Of a DNA stretch of 64,000 nucleotides, positions 34,772-43,509 are shown piece by piece. The translations under genes and the position numbers were made by a program. The stretch lies in NCBI RefSeq assembly GCF_025457605.1, contig NZ_JAMZFY010000001.1, positions 806,001-870,000 of the forward strand, given 5' to 3'. The stretch is from Haloarcula laminariae (GTDB lineage Archaea; Halobacteriota; Halobacteria; Halobacteriales; Haloarculaceae). Each line of letters starts with the position of its first letter. Position 1 is the stretch's first letter. The notes beneath the pieces were generated by a model. That model searched no databases. It was not told the origin of the DNA and saw nothing but the letters and a program-made list of their open reading frames with translations.

Positions 34772-36580
34772 ATGGCCGACTCACACGGCCCCACCGGGCC
34801 GGCGGATGACGATGACGGGGCCGAGGAAGTCCCCGTCACGGGCGAAGTCGTACCCGACAAGTTCTCCTCCGACGAGGTGTTCCAGCGCATCGTCGCCGAC
34901 GCCGACCACGAGATAACCTCCGGGGTGCGAGAGCTGTTCTTCAGCGCGCTCGCCGGCGGCTTCGCTATCACCATCACGCTGCTCGTCTACGCATCGATGT
35001 ATCCGAAGACGGACAGCTCCATCGCGGCGGCGCTCCTGTATCCCATCGGCTTCATCTACATCATCATCGGGGGATACCAGCTCTACACCGAGAACACGCT
35101 CCCGCCGGTGGCGCTGACGCTGGAGCGTCTGGCGTCGATTCCGGCGCTGCTTCGCCACTGGGGCATCGTCGCGGCGGGCAACTTCGTCGGCGGGGCTATC
35201 GGCGCGGTCGTGCTCGCCTACGGCGGCGTGTTCAGCCCCGAGGCGGCGACCGTCGCGGCGAATCTGGCCGCCGAGGGCGTCTACGAGACCTCCAACGTGG
35301 AGCTGTTCTTCAAGGGGGCCTACGCGGGGCTCATCGTCGCCGGCGTCGTCTGGATGAACTTCGCCGCCCGGGACACGGTCACGCGGCTGCTTGTGGTCTA
35401 CATCGCCTTCCTCACGATTCCGCTCGCGAACCTCTTTCACGTGGTCGTCTCCTTCACCGAGGCGACGTTCCTGATGCTCACCGGTGACCTGCCGCTGCTG
35501 CTGGCGATGACTGACTTCATCGTCCCCGTGATGCTTGGCAACACCATCGGCGGCGTCGTGTTGGTCACCATCGTCAACTACTACCAGACGACGGAGGACC
35601 GACTGGAGACGGCCCGGTTCGAACACGTCCGGCGGCTCAGCGTCCGGGAGTGGCTGCTTGGCAACCTCGCCGGTCGGTCGTACGTCCCGCTTGTCGACAC
35701 CGTCGAGGACTTCGTCCGAGACCCTCAGTCCTACCGCGTTCTGGTTCCGATCGCGAACCCGCGGACCGAGTCGACGCTGGTCGAGCTCGCCTGTGCGCTG
35801 GCGAGCACCCGAGAGAAGGGGACGGTCCACGTCGCACACGTCGTTCAGGCGCCCCAACAGAGCAGCGCCATGGCCGACCGGGAACAGCGGGACCGAATCG
35901 TCGAGGAATCGTCGGGTCAGCTCGACGACCTCGACCGCCTGGCCGAGCAGTACGACGTGAAACTCGAGACGTCGACCATCGTCTCCCATCGCTCGTTCGA
36001 GGTGGTGTTCGACCGCGCGACGCGGACCCGCCCCGACCTCGTGTTGATGAACTGGGAGGAGGACGGGCTGTGGGCCAGCGCCCGCGCCGAGCGGCCCCTG
36101 GCCGAGCTCACGAACCAGCTCCCCACCGACTTCCTCGTCGTGAAGAACCGCGGCGGGGACGCCTCACGCATCCTCGTCCCGACTGCGGGTGGGCCGGCCT
36201 CGGACCTGAGTGCGGACGTCGCTCGCGGGCTCCGCAGCGCCGTCGGCTCGGAGATAACCCTCCTCCACGTCGCCGAAAGCGGCGAGCGCGAGGCGGGCGA
36301 GGCATTCCTCGCCGAGTGGGCCGAGAGTCACGACCTCGGGGACGCCGCTCGTATCGTCGACGATTCGGGCGATGTCGAGAGGGCCATCGAACGGGAAGCG
36401 GCCGACCACACGATGGTGATGCTCGGCGCGACCGAGCAGGGTATCCTCTCCCGGTTGGTCACCGACTCCCTCCACTTGAACGTCGTCGACGAGGTCGAGG
36501 GGACGGTGTTGCTCGCCGAACGCGCGACCGACCGGTCGCTCCTACAGCGGCTTATCGGGGCCGGACGGCGGGAGAAGTAG
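34772..36580 (+). CDS. Formate/nitrite-family channel fused to two universal stress domains
   Basis: This 602-residue protein joins a six-helix FNT channel (residues 55-275, motifs GVRELFFSALAGGFAITIT and AAGNFVGGAIGAVVLAY) to two universal-stress-protein domains. The first starts near residue 320 (YRVLVPIANPRTESTLVELA), the second near 466 (SRILVPTAGG). FNT proteins pass formate, nitrite or hydrosulphide. The stress domains may bind ATP and gate it. The second ends in MVMLGATEQG, close to the ATP loop. ATG at 34772 chosen; another at 34760 is possible. Confidence 0.87.
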   Translation: MADSHGPTGPADDDDGAEEVPVTGEVVPDKFSSDEVFQRIVADADHEITSGVRELFFSALAGGFAITITLLVYASMYPKTDSSIAAALLYPIGFIYIIIGGYQLYTENTLPPVALTLERLASIPALLRHWGIVAAGNFVGGAIGAVVLAYGGVFSPEAATVAANLAAEGVYETSNVELFFKGAYAGLIVAGVVWMNFAARDTVTRLLVVYIAFLTIPLANLFHVVVSFTEATFLMLTGDLPLLLAMTDFIVPVMLGNTIGGVVLVTIVNYYQTTEDRLETARFEHVRRLSVREWLLGNLAGRSYVPLVDTVEDFVRDPQSYRVLVPIANPRTESTLVELACALASTREKGTVHVAHVVQAPQQSSAMADREQRDRIVEESSGQLDDLDRLAEQYDVKLETSTIVSHRSFEVVFDRATRTRPDLVLMNWEEDGLWASARAERPLAELTNQLPTDFLVVKNRGGDASRILVPTAGGPASDLSADVARGLRSAVGSEITLLHVAESGEREAGEAFLAEWAESHDLGDAARIVDDSGDVERAIEREAADHTMVMLGATEQGILSRLVTDSLHLNVVDEVEGTVLLAERATDRSLLQRLIGAGRREK

Positions 36581-36638
36581 CCCGGATTCGATGCGCGGGC
36601 CGGCACTGAGATACAAACGACGACCGAGACGATAGCGC

Positions 36639-37274
36639 CTAGCCGAAGTTCTCGACTTTCGCGTCATCGGCGTCGACGCCCGCCGCTTCCAGCGCCGCGG
36701 TCGCGTCGTCGAGGAAGTCGGCGAAGCCGTAGATGAACACCTGGCCGCCCTCGCCGGTCGCCTCGGCCACCGCGTCGGTCAGGTCGGCGTCGCCGTCGAG
36801 CAGATGGACCAGCACGCCCCGCTCCCGCAGCGCGTCCAGGCGGCCCTCGTGAATCGGCGCGTCGTCCCGGTAGACGAGGGCGGCGTCGTTGCCGTCCGCG
36901 AGCGCGCGCTCCGCGATACCGATGGCCGGGCCGATGCCGGGGCCGCCGGACAGCAGGACCGCCCGCGACTCCCCCTCGTAGTAGTCCGAGCCGAACGGGC
37001 CCGCGATGCGGAGCGAATCGCCGGCTTCGAGCGCGGCCAGGTGGGGCGCGACGTCGCCGTCGGGGTCGATACCGACCGTCATCTCGAACTCGCCGTCGAC
37101 GTCGGGCGAGGAGATAGTGTAGAAGCGCGATTCGTCCTCGCCGTCGACCGAGAGTGTGAGCTTGACGAACTGGCCGGGCTGGGCCGAGAAATCGTCGGGG
37201 GTCTCGACGTCGATAGCGATGGCGTCGGGGCCAACGTCGCGGACGGCGGCGACTGTGAGTGAACGTTCGTCCAT
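36639..37274 (-). CDS. Ferredoxin/flavin-NAD(P)H reductase-like oxidoreductase
   Basis: The 211-residue protein has a FAD-binding domain with SRFYTISSPDVDGEF and an NAD(P)-binding domain with LLSGGPGIGPAIGIAERALA. This FNR family moves electrons between NAD(P)H and ferredoxin or flavodoxin. It is divergent from korA, 119 bases apart, so it could serve the ferredoxin pool used by that enzyme. A start 78 bases upstream is open, but the ATG at 37274 begins with MDERSLTVAAVRDV, typical of the fold. Confidence 0.82.
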   Translation of the reverse strand: MDERSLTVAAVRDVGPDAIAIDVETPDDFSAQPGQFVKLTLSVDGEDESRFYTISSPDVDGEFEMTVGIDPDGDVAPHLAALEAGDSLRIAGPFGSDYYEGESRAVLLSGGPGIGPAIGIAERALADGNDAALVYRDDAPIHEGRLDALRERGVLVHLLDGDADLTDAVAEATGEGGQVFIYGFADFLDDATAALEAAGVDADDAKVENFG

Positions 37275-37393
37275 ATCGGCGACGTAGCGGTACGGAGACA
37301 AGGGAATTTCGGTCGTTGGTGGCCGCAGGACAACACACGCGTGCACCCGCACACAGAAGCCTTTTTACCCGCCACAGGCTATCAGTTGGCAGT

Positions 37394-39166
37394 ATGCCAG
37401 ACGACCTCAACTGGGCCATCGGCGGGGAAGCCGGCGATGGAATCGACTCGACCGGGAAGATATTTGCACAGGCGCTTTCCCGGGCCGGTCGACACGTCTT
37501 CACTTCCAAGGACTTCGCCTCACGGATCCGTGGCGGCTACACCGCCTCCAAAATCCGGACGTCGGTCGACCGCGTCGAGAGCGTCGTCGACCGGCTGGAC
37601 ATCCTCATCGCGTTGACCGAACGGACGGTCCACGAGAACGAGGAGGAGCTCCACGAGGACAGCGTGGTCATCTACGACGGCGAGCGCTCGACGATGCAGG
37701 ACGTCGAGGTCCCCCACGGCGCGACCGCTCTGGAGGTCCCGCTCAAGCGGCTGGCCGAGGAGGCCGGCGGGGCCATCATGCTCAACGTCGTCGCCCTGGG
37801 CGCGGCGTGTGAGGTGACGAACTTCCCCATCGAGAACCTGGACGAGAGCCTCCAGAAACGCTTCGGCGACAAGGGCGAGGCCATCGTCGAGAACAACAAA
37901 AAGGCCGCCCGCAAGGGCCAGGAGTACGTCCGCGAGGAGTTCGACTACGACTTCGGCTACGACGTCGAGACCACCGACGAGGACTACGTCCTGCTCAACG
38001 GCGACGAGGCCATCGGCATGGGCGCCATCGCCGCCGGCTGCCGGTTCTACGCCGGCTATCCCATCACACCGGCCACAGACGTGATGGAGTACCTGACAGG
38101 CCGCATCGACCAGTTCGGCGGCAAGGTCGTCCAGGCCGAAGACGAGCTGTCGGCGATTAACATGGCTCTGGGCGCGGCGCGGGCCGGCGCGCGCTCGATG
38201 ACCGCCACGTCGGGCCCGGGCATCGACCTGATGACCGAGACGTTCGGCCTGGTCGCGACCAGCGAGACGCCGCTGGTCATCTGTGACGTGATGCGGAGCG
38301 GCCCCTCGACGGGGATGCCGACGAAACAGGAACAGGGCGACCTCAACATGACGCTGTACGGCGGTCACGGCGAGATTCCGCGCTTCGTCCTCGCGCCGAC
38401 GACGATTTCGGAGTGTTTCTGGAAGACCGTCGAGGCGTTCAACCTCGCCGAGAAGTACCAGACGCCGGTCTTCCTCGTCTCGGACCTCGCGATGGCCGTC
38501 ACCGAGCAGACGTTCTCGCCCGACACCTTCGACATGGACGAGGTAGAGGTCGACCGCGGCAAGGTTGTCGACGAGAACGACATCGACGCGTGGCTCGACG
38601 AGAAGGGGCGCTTCCAGGCCCACTTCGCCGCCGCCGACGGCATCTCCCCGCGCGCGTTCCCGGGCACGACCGACGGCGCACACATGACGACCGGGCTCGA
38701 ACACGACGAACTCGGCCGCCGGACAGAGGACACCGAGGTCCGCGTCGAGCAGGTCGACAAGCGAAACCGCAAGGTCGAGACCGCCAAAGAGGAGGAGGAG
38801 TTCGACTACCGAGAGTTCGGCGACCCCGAGGCCGACACGCTCGTCATCTCGTGGGGGTCGAACGAGGGCGCGATGCGCGAGGGCATGGAGCTGCTCGCCG
38901 CGGAGGGCATCGACGTGCGGTTCATCTCGGTCCCCTACATCTTCCCGCGGCCGGACCTGTCCGAGGAAGTCGAGGCGGCCGAGACGACCATCGTCGTGGA
39001 GTGTAACGCCACCGGCCAGTTCGCCGACGTCATCGAACACGACGTCCTCGAACGGGTCGAACGCATCAACAAGTACACCGGCGTCCGCTTCGACGCCGAC
39101 GAACTGGCCGAAGAAGTGAAAGCGACCCTTGAGGGGTCGACGACAGCGGAGGTGGAAGCAGAATGA
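37394..39166 (+). CDS. korA: 2-oxoacid:ferredoxin oxidoreductase alpha subunit (fused gamma-alpha)
   Basis: The 590-residue subunit has a gamma-type domain first (AIGGEAGDGIDSTGKIFAQA) and the alpha domain after (YPITPATDVMEYL near residue 220). The RIRGGYTASKIRTS segment, next to residues binding CoA or 2-oxoacid, is like KorA of haloarchaea. With KorB it oxidises 2-oxoglutarate (perhaps pyruvate) to an acyl-CoA, reducing ferredoxin. Its ATG at 37394 follows a T-rich TATA-like stretch by about 28 nt. It overlaps korB by four bases. Confidence 0.85.
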   Translation: MPDDLNWAIGGEAGDGIDSTGKIFAQALSRAGRHVFTSKDFASRIRGGYTASKIRTSVDRVESVVDRLDILIALTERTVHENEEELHEDSVVIYDGERSTMQDVEVPHGATALEVPLKRLAEEAGGAIMLNVVALGAACEVTNFPIENLDESLQKRFGDKGEAIVENNKKAARKGQEYVREEFDYDFGYDVETTDEDYVLLNGDEAIGMGAIAAGCRFYAGYPITPATDVMEYLTGRIDQFGGKVVQAEDELSAINMALGAARAGARSMTATSGPGIDLMTETFGLVATSETPLVICDVMRSGPSTGMPTKQEQGDLNMTLYGGHGEIPRFVLAPTTISECFWKTVEAFNLAEKYQTPVFLVSDLAMAVTEQTFSPDTFDMDEVEVDRGKVVDENDIDAWLDEKGRFQAHFAAADGISPRAFPGTTDGAHMTTGLEHDELGRRTEDTEVRVEQVDKRNRKVETAKEEEEFDYREFGDPEADTLVISWGSNEGAMREGMELLAAEGIDVRFISVPYIFPRPDLSEEVEAAETTIVVECNATGQFADVIEHDVLERVERINKYTGVRFDADELAEEVKATLEGSTTAEVEAE

Positions 39167-40026
39167 GCTCTGACATCCGATTCACGGACTTCAAGTCCGA
39201 CAAGCAACCGACGTGGTGTCCCGGCTGCGGCGACTTCGGGACGATGAACGGCATGATGAAAGCGCTGGCCGAGACCGGCAACGACCCCGACAACACCTTC
39301 ATCGTCGCGGGTATCGGCTGCTCGGGCAAAATCGGGACGTACATGCACAGCTACGCGCTGCACGGTGTCCACGGCCGCGCGCTGCCGGTCGGCATCGGCG
39401 TCAAGATGGCCAACCCCGACCTCGAAGTGATGGTCTCGGGGGGCGACGGTGACGGCTACTCCATCGGCGCGGGCCACTTCATCCACGCGGTGCGGCGCAA
39501 CGTCGACATGAGCTACGTCGTCATGGACAACCGCATCTACGGGCTCACCAAGGGCCAGGCCTCGCCGACCTCGCGGGAGGACTTCGAGACCTCGACGAGC
39601 CCCGACGGGCCGAACCAGCCCCCGGTCAACCCCAAGGCGCTGGCCCTGGCCGCCGGCGCGACGTTTATCGCGCAGTCCTTTTCCTCGAACTCCCAGCGAC
39701 ACGCCGAACTCGTCCAGGAGGCCATCGAACACGACGGCTTCGGCTTCGTCAACGTCTACAGCCCGTGTGTCACGTTCAACGACGTCGACACCTACGACTA
39801 CTTCCGGGACACCATCGAGGACCTGGGGGAGACGGACCACGACCGACACGACCGCGAGCAGGCCAAAGAGAAGATTCTGGAGGGCGACAAGGAGTACATG
39901 GGTGTCCTCTACCAGGACGAGGACTCGGTGCCCTTCGAGGAGCGCGAAGGCGTCGAGGGCTCCATGGCTGAGATTCCCGACGGCGCGCCCGAGGGCGCGA
40001 TGGACCTCGTGAGAGAGTTCTACTAA
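39163..40026 (+). CDS. korB: 2-oxoacid:ferredoxin oxidoreductase beta subunit
   Basis: The 287-residue subunit binds thiamine diphosphate and a [4Fe-4S] cluster. Cluster cysteines are visible in WCPGCGDFG, GIGCSGKIG and SPCVTFND; the ThDP motif is SGGDGDGYSIGAGHF. It starts within an ATGA overlap of korA. Its length and the FTDFKSDKQPTWCPGCG start match the KorB type. A long run of hairpins begins five bases after the stop. Confidence 0.87.
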   Translation: MSSDIRFTDFKSDKQPTWCPGCGDFGTMNGMMKALAETGNDPDNTFIVAGIGCSGKIGTYMHSYALHGVHGRALPVGIGVKMANPDLEVMVSGGDGDGYSIGAGHFIHAVRRNVDMSYVVMDNRIYGLTKGQASPTSREDFETSTSPDGPNQPPVNPKALALAAGATFIAQSFSSNSQRHAELVQEAIEHDGFGFVNVYSPCVTFNDVDTYDYFRDTIEDLGETDHDRHDREQAKEKILEGDKEYMGVLYQDEDSVPFEEREGVEGSMAEIPDGAPEGAMDLVREFY

Positions 40027-40030
40027 AGAA

Positions 40031-40217
40031 CCTTTTTCATCGTCGCCTTTCCTCGGCCGCCGAAGGCGGCCTGCGGGAAGGCTCCTCGAAAAACGTCCTC
40101 AGAAATCGAAGATTTCTGATGGGCTGCGGTAGAGCTTCGCTCTACCGAACGTTCATGAAAAAGGCGCGATTCGCGGCCACGGCCGCGAATCGCGTGAACC
40201 GGCGGCTTCGCCGCCGG
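40031..40217. repeat. Array of five near-perfect hairpins
   Basis: Five inverted repeats follow each other: 40055-40071, 40100-40118, 40127-40147, 40165-40194 (two 14-base arms and a two-base loop) and 40199-40217. An outer pair, 40031-40040 with 40155-40164, encloses three of them. Loops are mostly GAA or TTC. It lies just after korB. It could end transcription in steps, or be a repeated RNA structure. Confidence 0.7.
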
Positions 40218-40279
40218 ATGCTCACGCTCGACAGCCTACCTTCCCCGACGCACGGCACAAAGGCCGCGCCCGGCCGTGT

Positions 40280-40474
40280 TTACTGGGACTCCGGTGGCTG
40301 CAGTTGCTCCTCTTCTTCCGCTTCGCCGCCCCCGTCTCCTTCCTCGCCCCCGCCGCCGTCCTCTTCGTCTTCTCCGCCACCGGGATTGCCACAACCAGCG
40401 AGGCCAGCCGTTCCGATAGCTACACCGGTACCGAGCAGGAAGCGACGTCGTGACGGACCGTCATCTCTTTTCAT
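40280..40474 (-). CDS. Small Tat-exported lipoprotein
   Basis: The 64-residue precursor starts with twin Arg (RRRFLLGTGVAIGTAG) and a lipobox LAGC at about residue 27-30. The mature part is only 35 residues, very rich in Gly and Glu, with no recognisable domain. Haloarchaea make many lipoproteins this way. The start is the ATG at 40474; a TTG two codons upstream exists. The role is unknown, perhaps a short surface anchor. Confidence 0.7.
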   Translation of the reverse strand: MKRDDGPSRRRFLLGTGVAIGTAGLAGCGNPGGGEDEEDGGGGEEGDGGGEAEEEEQLQPPESQ

Positions 40475-40602
40475 ATTCAATGAGTCCCTTCGCTGTCATC
40501 TAAAACTATGGCCGGCGTCCGCAGGCGCGGCTTGTCGGGTTCGACCGGCGTACACAACTGGGTTGGGGGCGAGCCCTTATGCCGGGGCCCGCTACCTGTG
40601 CT

Positions 40603-41973
40603 ATGCACGTCTTCTGGCACCAGCGGGACCTCCGTCTGCGCGACAACCGCGGGCTCGCGGCCGCGGCGGCCGAGGACACCGTCGTCCCGGTGTTCGTCGT
40701 CGACCCCGAGCTCCGCCGTGTCGTCGGCGACCGCCAGTGGGCCTTCTGGCTGGCGGGCGTCCGGGAACTGCGAGCGCAGTACCGCGAGCGGGGCAGCGAC
40801 CTGCTCGTCCGTGTCGGCGACCCGGCGATGGTCCTCTCCGCCGTGGCCGACGAACACGACGCCGACCGGGTCTACTACAACGAGCACTACCGGCCCGTCC
40901 GTCGGAAGCGCCAGCGGGCCGTCGAAAACGCGATTCCGACCACCGCCGTCACCGACCTCACGCTCGTCGACCCGGCCGCCCTCGACTCGCGCTACGAGAA
41001 CCACAGCCGCTTTCACGAGGACTGGCAGGCCCGCGAGAAGCCCAGTCCGGCTCCGGAACCCGATGCCGGTTCGCTGGCCGATATCTCGGCCGGTCAGACC
41101 GTCCCCGAGTCGGATGCCGACATCGAACTGCCGCCTTCGGGCTACGAGGCCGCACGCGACCGCTGGGAGCGGTTTCTCGCCGACGGTATCGACTCGTACA
41201 GCGACACGCGCGACGACATGCGGGCGGCCGTGGCCCGTCCCGTCGGCGCGGTGTCGCGTCTCTCACCGTACCTCGCGGCGGGGATGATAGGAGTTCGTGA
41301 GCTGTGGGCCGACGCCACCGAGCGCTACGAGGCCGTCGACGGCGACACGCGGCGCAACGTCGAGAAGTACCGCTACGAGCTCTCCTGGCGCGAGCAGAAC
41401 TACAATCTACTCGCCCACCACCCGTCGCTGCCCGCCGAGAACTACAAATCGTTCCCGACAGCCATCGCCTGGGAGAACGACCCCGAGAAGCTCGCGGCCT
41501 GGAAACGCGGCGAGACGGGCTACCCGCTCGTCGACGCCGGGATGCGGCAGCTGAACGAGGAGGGGTACGTCCACAACCGCCCGCGCCAGAACGTCGCCTC
41601 CTTCCTGACGAAACACCTGCTGGTCGACTGGCGCGAGGGGCTGGCCTACTTCGAGGCGCAGCTGCTCGACCACGACCCGGCGAACAACGCCGCGAACTGG
41701 CAGTGGACCGCCTCCACCGGCACCGACTCGGTCGATGTGCGTATCTTCGACCCGGTGGCCCAGATGAGCAAATACGACGACGGCGCGGACTACGTCACCG
41801 AGTACGTCCCCGAGCTCCGGGGTCTGGACCCGGCGACAATCGTCGACTGGCCGACCCTGCCGCCGGCAGAACGCGAGCGGCTCGCGCCGGAGTACGCAGA
41901 CCCTATCGTCCACCGGGACGAGGCCTACGAGCGCGCCCAGCGGGTGTTCGAGACGGCGCTTGGCAAGCGCTAA
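40603..41973 (+). CDS. phr: Deoxyribodipyrimidine photolyase
   Basis: The 456-residue protein belongs to the photolyase/cryptochrome family: N-terminal antenna domain (HVFWHQRDLRLRDNRGLA) and C-terminal FAD domain (LSWREQNYNLLA and the conserved NRPRQNVASFLTKHLL). The segment ANNAANWQWTASTGTD is a strong family mark. It repairs cyclobutane dimers using blue light, which is important for a sunlit brine. A TATA-like CTTATG lies about 24 nt before the ATG. Some haloarchaea have a cryptochrome sister, so repair activity is inferred. Confidence 0.9.
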   Translation: MHVFWHQRDLRLRDNRGLAAAAAEDTVVPVFVVDPELRRVVGDRQWAFWLAGVRELRAQYRERGSDLLVRVGDPAMVLSAVADEHDADRVYYNEHYRPVRRKRQRAVENAIPTTAVTDLTLVDPAALDSRYENHSRFHEDWQAREKPSPAPEPDAGSLADISAGQTVPESDADIELPPSGYEAARDRWERFLADGIDSYSDTRDDMRAAVARPVGAVSRLSPYLAAGMIGVRELWADATERYEAVDGDTRRNVEKYRYELSWREQNYNLLAHHPSLPAENYKSFPTAIAWENDPEKLAAWKRGETGYPLVDAGMRQLNEEGYVHNRPRQNVASFLTKHLLVDWREGLAYFEAQLLDHDPANNAANWQWTASTGTDSVDVRIFDPVAQMSKYDDGADYVTEYVPELRGLDPATIVDWPTLPPAERERLAPEYADPIVHRDEAYERAQRVFETALGKR

Positions 41974-42081
41974 CCGGCCAACGGCGAACTCGAAGGGGCC
42001 GCCTGAACCGACAGACGAGAGGGGAGCGCCGCCGGTACGCTCCCCCAAAGACCATAACCGTTGACCGACCACTCCACTGCA

Positions 42082-43428
42082 ATGGGTGAGGCGAGCGACG
42101 ACCGAGTCTGCTATGTCATCAGCGACCTCCACATCGGCGGCGACGAGCAGCTGGAGGAAGTGGCGTTTCTCGACGAGTTACTCGAATTCCTCTCCCGGCT
42201 CGAAGCCACGGACGAGGACGCCGAACTCGTCATCAACGGCGACGCGTTCGGGCTGTGGGAGTTCACGCAGGTCGAGGGACTCCGGAAGTTCGACGCCCTC
42301 GTCGACACCTACCCGGAGCTGTTCGAACAGCTCCGGGCGACCGGGGAGAACGTCGACATCACGCTGTTGCCGGGCAACCACGACCACGAACTGGCGGCCT
42401 ACGAGGAGTACGTCGAGCGGTTCGCGGCGTACAACGTCGACCTGGTCCAGGCCGAGTCGCTGCGGCGGGCGGTCGGTGACCACGCGGTCCACTTCGAACA
42501 CGGTCACCAACAGGACCCCAACAACCGCATCGAGGCCTGGGGCGACCCTAACGCGACGCCGCTTGGCTACTACTACAACACGCTCGTCACGAGCCGTGCG
42601 GGCCAGCTCTCGGACCGCGGCCGGTACAACTGGCTCAAGGACGTCCAGGCGGTGACGCCTACCGAGCGGATGCCGGTGTGGCTGTTCTCGAAGTACTTCT
42701 ACCGGGAGATGAACCCGGTGCTTCGGTACGCGCTGGTGCCGTTCCTGTTGCTGTTCAACGTCAGCGCCGTCCTCGCCGTGGTCGCTGGGCTCGACCTGCT
42801 GGGCGTCTGGACGACGCCGGTCGACGCGACCACCGCATTCCTCGGGCAGTTCGGGGCCGCGGGCACCGCGGTCTGGTTCCTGCTCGCGGTCAACGTCGCC
42901 GTCACCGGGCTCCTGTTGCTGGTAGGCATTCCGCTCTACCTGCTCAGACGGGACATCAGACAGACGATAAACCGCTTTGGGGTCTTTGAGACCGACCTGA
43001 CCGTCGACGCCGAAGCGCCCTACGCGGACGCCGCCGAGGAGATATTCGACGACGAGCCGCGAACGTCCGTCTACTGCTACGGCCACACCCACCGCCCGAC
43101 GATGCAGGAAGTCGACGGCGGCCTGCTGGTCAACACCGGGACGTGGCTCAAGCGGCTCCACCGCCGCGACGGCGTCATCGGCGTCCTCCCGCCGGTGTTC
43201 TACCCCTCCTACCAGCTCTGTGCCGTCCGAATCGCCGCGGAGGCCGAGGGCCTGGCCGTCGAGTACGAGCCCATCCAGAAACCGAGCCCGAGCCCCGAGG
43301 AGCTGACTCTCACCGAACGGCTGCTCACGCTGGGGCGGAGGCCCGACACCGAACTGCCCGACCGCAGGGTCGTCGCGGACGAACCGGGCGACGAGCCGGC
43401 GGCCACCGAGCCGGGACAGCTACAGTAG
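42082..43428 (+). CDS. Metallophosphoesterase with two inserted membrane helices
   Basis: The 448-residue protein shows the calcineurin-like metal motifs in order: SDLHIGG (D15, H17), NGDAFG near 54, LPGNHDHE near 98, HFEHGHQ near 140, and YGHTHRP near 334. Two hydrophobic helices (about 217-240 and 259-288) lie between the fourth and fifth motifs, so the enzyme is membrane-bound, with the domain likely cytoplasmic. The closest type is the UDP-2,3-diacylglucosamine hydrolase family, but that substrate is absent in archaea. The true substrate is unknown. Confidence 0.82.
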   Translation: MGEASDDRVCYVISDLHIGGDEQLEEVAFLDELLEFLSRLEATDEDAELVINGDAFGLWEFTQVEGLRKFDALVDTYPELFEQLRATGENVDITLLPGNHDHELAAYEEYVERFAAYNVDLVQAESLRRAVGDHAVHFEHGHQQDPNNRIEAWGDPNATPLGYYYNTLVTSRAGQLSDRGRYNWLKDVQAVTPTERMPVWLFSKYFYREMNPVLRYALVPFLLLFNVSAVLAVVAGLDLLGVWTTPVDATTAFLGQFGAAGTAVWFLLAVNVAVTGLLLLVGIPLYLLRRDIRQTINRFGVFETDLTVDAEAPYADAAEEIFDDEPRTSVYCYGHTHRPTMQEVDGGLLVNTGTWLKRLHRRDGVIGVLPPVFYPSYQLCAVRIAAEAEGLAVEYEPIQKPSPSPEELTLTERLLTLGRRPDTELPDRRVVADEPGDEPAATEPGQLQ

Positions 43429-43477
43429 CTCCGGGTCAGCGGAACGGCAGTCGGCGAAACGGGGGAGGTGTCCGATA

Positions 43478-43484
43478 ATTTTAT
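43478..43484 (+). promoter_or_regulatory. TATA-like box of lipoprotein gene
   Basis: ATTTTAT is centred 29 nt before the ATG at 43510, supporting this start over a longer frame from 43468 whose first codons would precede the promoter. Confidence 0.45.
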
Positions 43485-43509
43485 CGACCCACTGACTGTA
43501 TTCGGCCCG

